From positions 278 to 64,277 of the forward strand of contig NZ_MKSM01000111.1 in NCBI RefSeq assembly GCF_001897285.1: a stretch of DNA of 64,000 nt. Direction: 5' to 3'. The position numbers and the translations under genes are program-made. The notes beneath the pieces are model-generated. The model saw only the letters and a program-made list of their open reading frames with translations, had not been told where the DNA came from and searched no databases. The stretch is from Nitrobacter sp. 62-23. Its GTDB lineage: Bacteria > Pseudomonadota > Alphaproteobacteria > Rhizobiales > Xanthobacteraceae. Of the stretch, positions 60,747 through 64,000 are shown piece by piece. The first letter of the stretch is position 1. Every line of letters begins with the position of its first letter.

Positions 60747-61607
60747 CTACTGCGACTTGGCCGCGGTCTTCGGCGGCATGGCGGTCGTGATGAACTGGGT
60801 CGCCTCCAGCTTGCCGGTGCCGAGCGGCGTCGGTATCGTCAGGCGATACGGCACCAGCACCCGCGTACCGGCGATCGGCGCCAGCCAGATCTCCATGTCG
60901 CGCCGGGCGGCGAGATATTTGATCGCGAGGCGGTCGGGGACGTAGCCGGCGATCGGCGCGAAATAGATTGCACAGACCACCGCCGGACCATGATAGCCCT
61001 TTTCCAACTTCACCGTTTCCATGCGCTTGAAGTCGAGGCGCAGGTCGTAGCGCATGCGGCCGTCGAAGACCCCGGTCGCGGCATGGCAGGCTTCCGGACC
61101 GAGCGGATCGGCGGTGCCGGGCACGCGTATCAGCGTCGCGCTCATCGGATCGAACACACCCCGCTTCTGCACGTCGGTGACCGGAATGCGCTTGGTGTCC
61201 ACCGGCGGGGTCGGCTCGATGACGAAGTCCTTGACGTTGCCGCCGGCCAGCGACATGCGAATGGTCTCGGATTTCTTCGATGATGAAATGGTCGCGGTAT
61301 AGGTTGCGGGGGCCAGAGCGCCGTTGACGATGCGGCCCTGCGAGCTGCCGCTGCCGGTGCCATGGGCAAATGCCTTGAGAAGTCCGGTGGTGCCGCCGCT
61401 CGCGGCGGCCGAATACTGATCGTCGGAGATGTCGACCGCCCAGGCGCCGGTTCCCACGAGAATCCCGGCTAAAGTGACGTCATAATGGGCCTCGAGCTTG
61501 CCCTGCGCGGCCGCCGGAGCGGCCATCGTCAACACCGCTGCAAAAAAAACGAGAGGTGCGCAAGCCAGCGTCCGAACCGAACCGCGTATCGACCGGGGCA
61601 ACGTCAT
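60747..61607 (-). CDS. DUF3108-family exported protein
   Basis: A 286-residue protein with a signal peptide (APLVFFAAVLTMAAPAAA, to about residue 35) followed by a beta-rich DUF3108 fold: KLEAHYDVTLAGILVGTGAW, TYTATISSSKKSETIRMS, GVFDPMSATLIRV, HAATGVFDGRMRYDL and DMEIWLAPIAGTRVLVPYRL. DUF3108 proteins are periplasmic and of unknown function. It is monocistronic on the minus strand. Confidence 0.88.
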   Translation of the reverse strand: MTLPRSIRGSVRTLACAPLVFFAAVLTMAAPAAAQGKLEAHYDVTLAGILVGTGAWAVDISDDQYSAAASGGTTGLLKAFAHGTGSGSSQGRIVNGALAPATYTATISSSKKSETIRMSLAGGNVKDFVIEPTPPVDTKRIPVTDVQKRGVFDPMSATLIRVPGTADPLGPEACHAATGVFDGRMRYDLRLDFKRMETVKLEKGYHGPAVVCAIYFAPIAGYVPDRLAIKYLAARRDMEIWLAPIAGTRVLVPYRLTIPTPLGTGKLEATQFITTAMPPKTAAKSQ

Positions 61608-62095
61608 TCGGCATCAACTCACTTAAAGACGGTCCTGCCCGTCCACGGTCCGGGCCTCACGCGGCATTCAACCGGGCTTGCGGATCATTATCCGTTGTGG
61701 CGACCGATTGAGAGGCGGAAATCCTGGAACGGGCAAACAGGGCGAGCGGCCCACAGGGCAGGTCGGCAAGAGCCTCAGACTTTCGGTTTGGAACCAGCAA
61801 ATCCGGCCTCCGACCGGCAATCGGCGCGCGGGTCCGGTCAAGGGCCATGATGTCGGGACCGATTGCGCCCTTTATATGATGTATATGACATAGGCCGAAC
61901 GGTGGTTCGCGGAAAACGGACAGAAATGAAGCGATCGACGTCCATCCGTACCGCAAGCAGACCGCGATCGGCTCGCCATGCCTTGACGCCCCGCCGCTCT
62001 CCTCCTATACGTCCGCCGTTCCTGAAATGGACGCGATTTCGAACCCCCGAGCCCGCCCTGAGGGCCGATGCCGGGGACGACAGAGGATTTTCGCC
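61608..62095. other. Divergent intergenic region of DUF3108 and rpmB genes
   Basis: This 488-bp gap contains the promoters of both genes. The rpmB leader is A+T-rich around 61870-61890 (TTTATATGATGTATATGACA), a possible promoter region. No convincing gene is seen. Confidence 0.5.
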
Positions 62096-62389
62096 ATGTC
62101 CCGGCGCTGCGAACTGACGGCCAAGGCTCCGCTGGTGGGCCACAGGGTCAGCCACTCCAACATCAAGACCAAGCGGCGTTTCCTGCCGAACTTGGTGAAC
62201 GTCACCTTCCTGTCCGAAGCGCTGGCCCGTCCGGTGCGGCTGCGGGTGTCGACCAACGCGCTGAAGAGCGTCGACCATCGCGGCGGCTTCGACGCCTTCC
62301 TGCTGAAGGCGAGAGACTCGGAGCTGTCGCCGAAAGCGATCGAGATCAAGCGCCAGATCGAGAAGAAGCAGGCCGCCAAAGCAGGCTGA
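62096..62389 (+). CDS. rpmB: 50S ribosomal protein bL28
   Basis: A 97-residue bL28: [58 protein letters not shown] and a basic end ([14 protein letters not shown]). AGAGG precedes ATG at 62096; the frame is open a further 23 codons upstream without homology. Length is typical for alphaproteobacteria. Confidence 0.98.
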   Translation: MSRRCELTAKAPLVGHRVSHSNIKTKRRFLPNLVNVTFLSEALARPVRLRVSTNALKSVDHRGGFDAFLLKARDSELSPKAIEIKRQIEKKQAAKAG

Positions 62390-62446
62390 TGCTGGCGAGC
62401 CGTCATTCGCGCGCGGTCGCGCGACAGCATGACGCCCGCCGCCGCT

Positions 62447-63535
62447 TCAATCCTCGACCAGCGTAAACTGCAGCAGCAGCGTGCGCTGGATCAGCAAGAA
62501 GTTGTCATCGGACACAAGCGTCACGACGAGGTCGCCCTTGTCGTCGACGAACGCGTCAAGCCCTTCGAAATTGTCGATCTCCTGCCCGAGATCCGCGTCG
62601 AAAATCGAGGGGCCGTCCACCAGCGCGCCGGGCGCGACCGCGTTCATCGCAATGCGGCGGATGCGGATACCGATGCCGCCGGTCAGCGAGAATTTGCGTT
62701 CGAGGATCAACAGGTCGCCCGTGGTCGGCAGCAGGCAGGCATCGCTGATGTCGAAATTGTCGGTGCGGCGGATCGCGAACTGACCGGGCGACGGCCCGCC
62801 GATCAGGAACGCCACGATATTGCGGCCGGCATCGAGCCCGCGTTCGGAGATCGCGATCAGCGTGCCGCCGAGCGGCCTGCCGGGTGGAACGACCGCCAGC
62901 GCCTCCAGCCCCTCGTTGAACGGCAGCCTGCGCACGGCCGGCGGAGCCTCGACATCCTCGCCGCGCGCACGCGTAAAGTCCTTCGTGAAATCGAACCGCA
63001 TGATGCGGTTGACGCGCTCGATGCCGACATAGACGAACGATCCGTCGCGCGCGATCGACTCGGTGTCGAACCGGCCATGCGCGGTGATCGGCCGGCCATC
63101 CGGACCCAGGATCGGCGCGGCTTCGACATCGGCGAGCCCGGTCATCTCGCCGGCGGTCCCATAGACGATGCGTCCGGTAATCCAGGTGCCCTTGTCGCTC
63201 GCCGAGATGAATTGCCGCCCTTTCGGATCGAGCCGCAGGCTCGACAATCCTCCAAAGCCGGGAAACGACGAGGTCAGGATCAGGCCGCTGCGAAAGGCGA
63301 GCGCGCCGAAACGCGTGCGGGAGCGGTCGCGCAGGTCGAAGGAGGGGATCGGCCGCGCATTGACGGTGATCGACACCGGCGCCGGCGCCGTCAACTCGTC
63401 GGGTGGCGGCTGCGTCGGCGTGTGCGTTGCGAATTGCGCGCGGGCGGCGGCAGGAGCAACCGCGAGGGAAGCGGCCATCGCGCCCCATTTAAGCAGGGCG
63501 CGGCGACTATGCTGGCTTAACACTCGCTTTTGCAC
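62447..63535 (-). CDS. Exported esterase-like protein of the phytase-like family
   Basis: A 362-residue protein with a twin-arginine-type signal (SRRALLKWGAMAASLAVAPA, ending ARAQ). The mature part shows the beta-propeller-like pattern of the phytase-like esterase family: FGALAFRSGLILTSSFPGFG, GLSSLRLDPKGRQFISASDKG, TESIARDGSFVYVGIERVNR, NEGLEALAVVPP and GTLIAISERGLD. GTG at 63535 is the only start before the signal. Substrate unknown. It is convergent to rpmB. Confidence 0.85.
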   Translation of the reverse strand: MQKRVLSQHSRRALLKWGAMAASLAVAPAAARAQFATHTPTQPPPDELTAPAPVSITVNARPIPSFDLRDRSRTRFGALAFRSGLILTSSFPGFGGLSSLRLDPKGRQFISASDKGTWITGRIVYGTAGEMTGLADVEAAPILGPDGRPITAHGRFDTESIARDGSFVYVGIERVNRIMRFDFTKDFTRARGEDVEAPPAVRRLPFNEGLEALAVVPPGRPLGGTLIAISERGLDAGRNIVAFLIGGPSPGQFAIRRTDNFDISDACLLPTTGDLLILERKFSLTGGIGIRIRRIAMNAVAPGALVDGPSIFDADLGQEIDNFEGLDAFVDDKGDLVVTLVSDDNFLLIQRTLLLQFTLVED

Positions 63536-63667
63536 GCCCGGCTTACCCCAACGTCATGGCCAGGACGTCTGCGCGAAGCGCGTCTTCGCGCAGATGTCCC
63601 GGCCACCCATCGTTCAAAATGAGATGGATGCGCGGGTCAAGTCCGTGCACGCCGTCAGGTATTGCCG
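63536..63667. other. Short intergenic gap
   Basis: 132 bp between the esterase-like gene and the cobT-like stop codon. GACGTCTGCGCGAAGCGCGT-type inverted sequence (GCGCGAAGCGCGTCTTCGCGC near 63571) may form a terminator hairpin. Confidence 0.4.
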
Positions 63668-64000
63668 CTACGAATGCAGCTTGCGCGGCCGCCTCACCGG
63701 CGCCGGCGGATCGTGCGTCTCGCTGAACAGTTCGGCGAGTTGTTCGGTGATGGCGCCGCCGAGTTCTTCGGCATCGACGATGGTCACCGCGCGGCGATAG
63801 TAGCGCGTCACGTCGTGGCCGATGCCGATCGCGATCAGTTCGACCGGCGAACGGGTCTCAATTTCCTCGATCACCCAGCGCAGGTGACGTTCGAGATAGT
63901 TGCCGGGATTGACCGACAGCGTGGAATCGTCGACCGGCGCGCCGTCCGAGATCATCATCAGGATCTTGCGCTGCTCGCCGCGCGCGAGCAGTCGCTTGTG
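63668..64000 (-). CDS. cobT: Cobaltochelatase CobT-like protein, C-terminal part (5' end outside window)
   Basis: The minus frame runs in from the right edge with [40 protein letters not shown] and [20 protein letters not shown], which is the end of the CobT von Willebrand A domain; [13 protein letters not shown] carries the MIDAS-type DxSxS-like loop region. CobT with CobN and CobS inserts cobalt into hydrogenobyrinic acid diamide in aerobic cobalamin synthesis. The window cuts the gene at its 5' side. No cobS is visible in the window. Confidence 0.88.
   Translation of the reverse strand, partial: HKRLLARGEQRKILMMISDGAPVDDSTLSVNPGNYLERHLRWVIEEIETRSPVELIAIGIGHDVTRYYRRAVTIVDAEELGGAITEQLAELFSETHDPPAPVRRPRKLHS

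Overview
The window is a high-G+C alphaproteobacterial chromosome segment of Nitrobacteraceae/Bradyrhizobiaceae type (Bradyrhizobium, Rhodopseudomonas, Afipia, Nitrobacter relatives). The clues are the rlmH-rsfS-nadD-proA ... proB-obgE-GNAT-rpmA-rplU order, a haem-PAS FixL with FixJ, many TTGA-N6-TCAA (FixK/FNR-type) boxes, Lys/Ala-rich tails on bL21 and CarD, and typical families of intergenic palindromes. No plasmid or viral backbone is visible outside two tRNA-borne insertions.

Layout. (1) 0-13.5 kb is housekeeping: an EnvC-like protein running off the left edge, rlmH, rsfS, nadD, proA, an HxlR regulator divergent from an acyl-CoA dehydrogenase-like flavoprotein, proB, obgE, a GNAT, rpmA, rplU and an unusual ROK-kinase-like protein whose motifs occur in circularly permuted order. 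(2) 13.57-26.34 kb is a 12.8 kb element integrated into the 3' end of tRNA-Ser(CGA), bounded by a 15-bp direct repeat. All its genes are on the minus strand: integrase, excisionase, capsid, ClpP-like protease, small DNA-binding proteins, a VapE-like ATPase with an iteron-like array directly behind it, and a tape-measure protein. I see no terminase, portal or lysis gene, so it resembles a phage satellite or a reduced prophage. Its right end abuts a 5'-truncated hydrolase gene. (3) 27-29 kb holds an IS3 scar, an AI-2E family permease and a two-hairpin repeat. (4) 29.1-48.4 kb is a stress and low-oxygen block: two universal stress proteins, c-type cytochromes, an Mla-like lipid ABC transporter, an ADP-forming acyl-CoA synthetase/acetyltransferase, CBS proteins, Hsp20, an alcohol dehydrogenase, CHAD, DUF302, FixL-FixJ, a receiver-only regulator and an MgtC-like protein. 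Eight full and two near-match FixK-type boxes lie in front of these genes, but no fixK/fnr gene is in the window. (5) 48.59-50.36 kb is a 1.75 kb islet bounded by a 16-bp direct repeat of the tRNA-Arg(CCU) 3' end. It carries an AbiJ-like protein with a HEPN RNase motif and a frameshifted serine-recombinase relic. (6) 50.7-64 kb returns to core genes: YidB-like, GlsB-like, thermonuclease, M48 lipoprotein, CarD, ferredoxin, S4 protein, SUV3-like helicase, DUF3108, rpmB, a phytase-like esterase and a partial cobT-like gene.

The most unusual observations are the permuted ROK protein, a twin-hairpin repeat whose stems covary between copies, composite palindromic repeats that end at stop codons of four genes, the satellite-like element with a candidate origin, the HEPN mini-islet, and the dense FixK-box block around fixLJ without its usual fixK partner.
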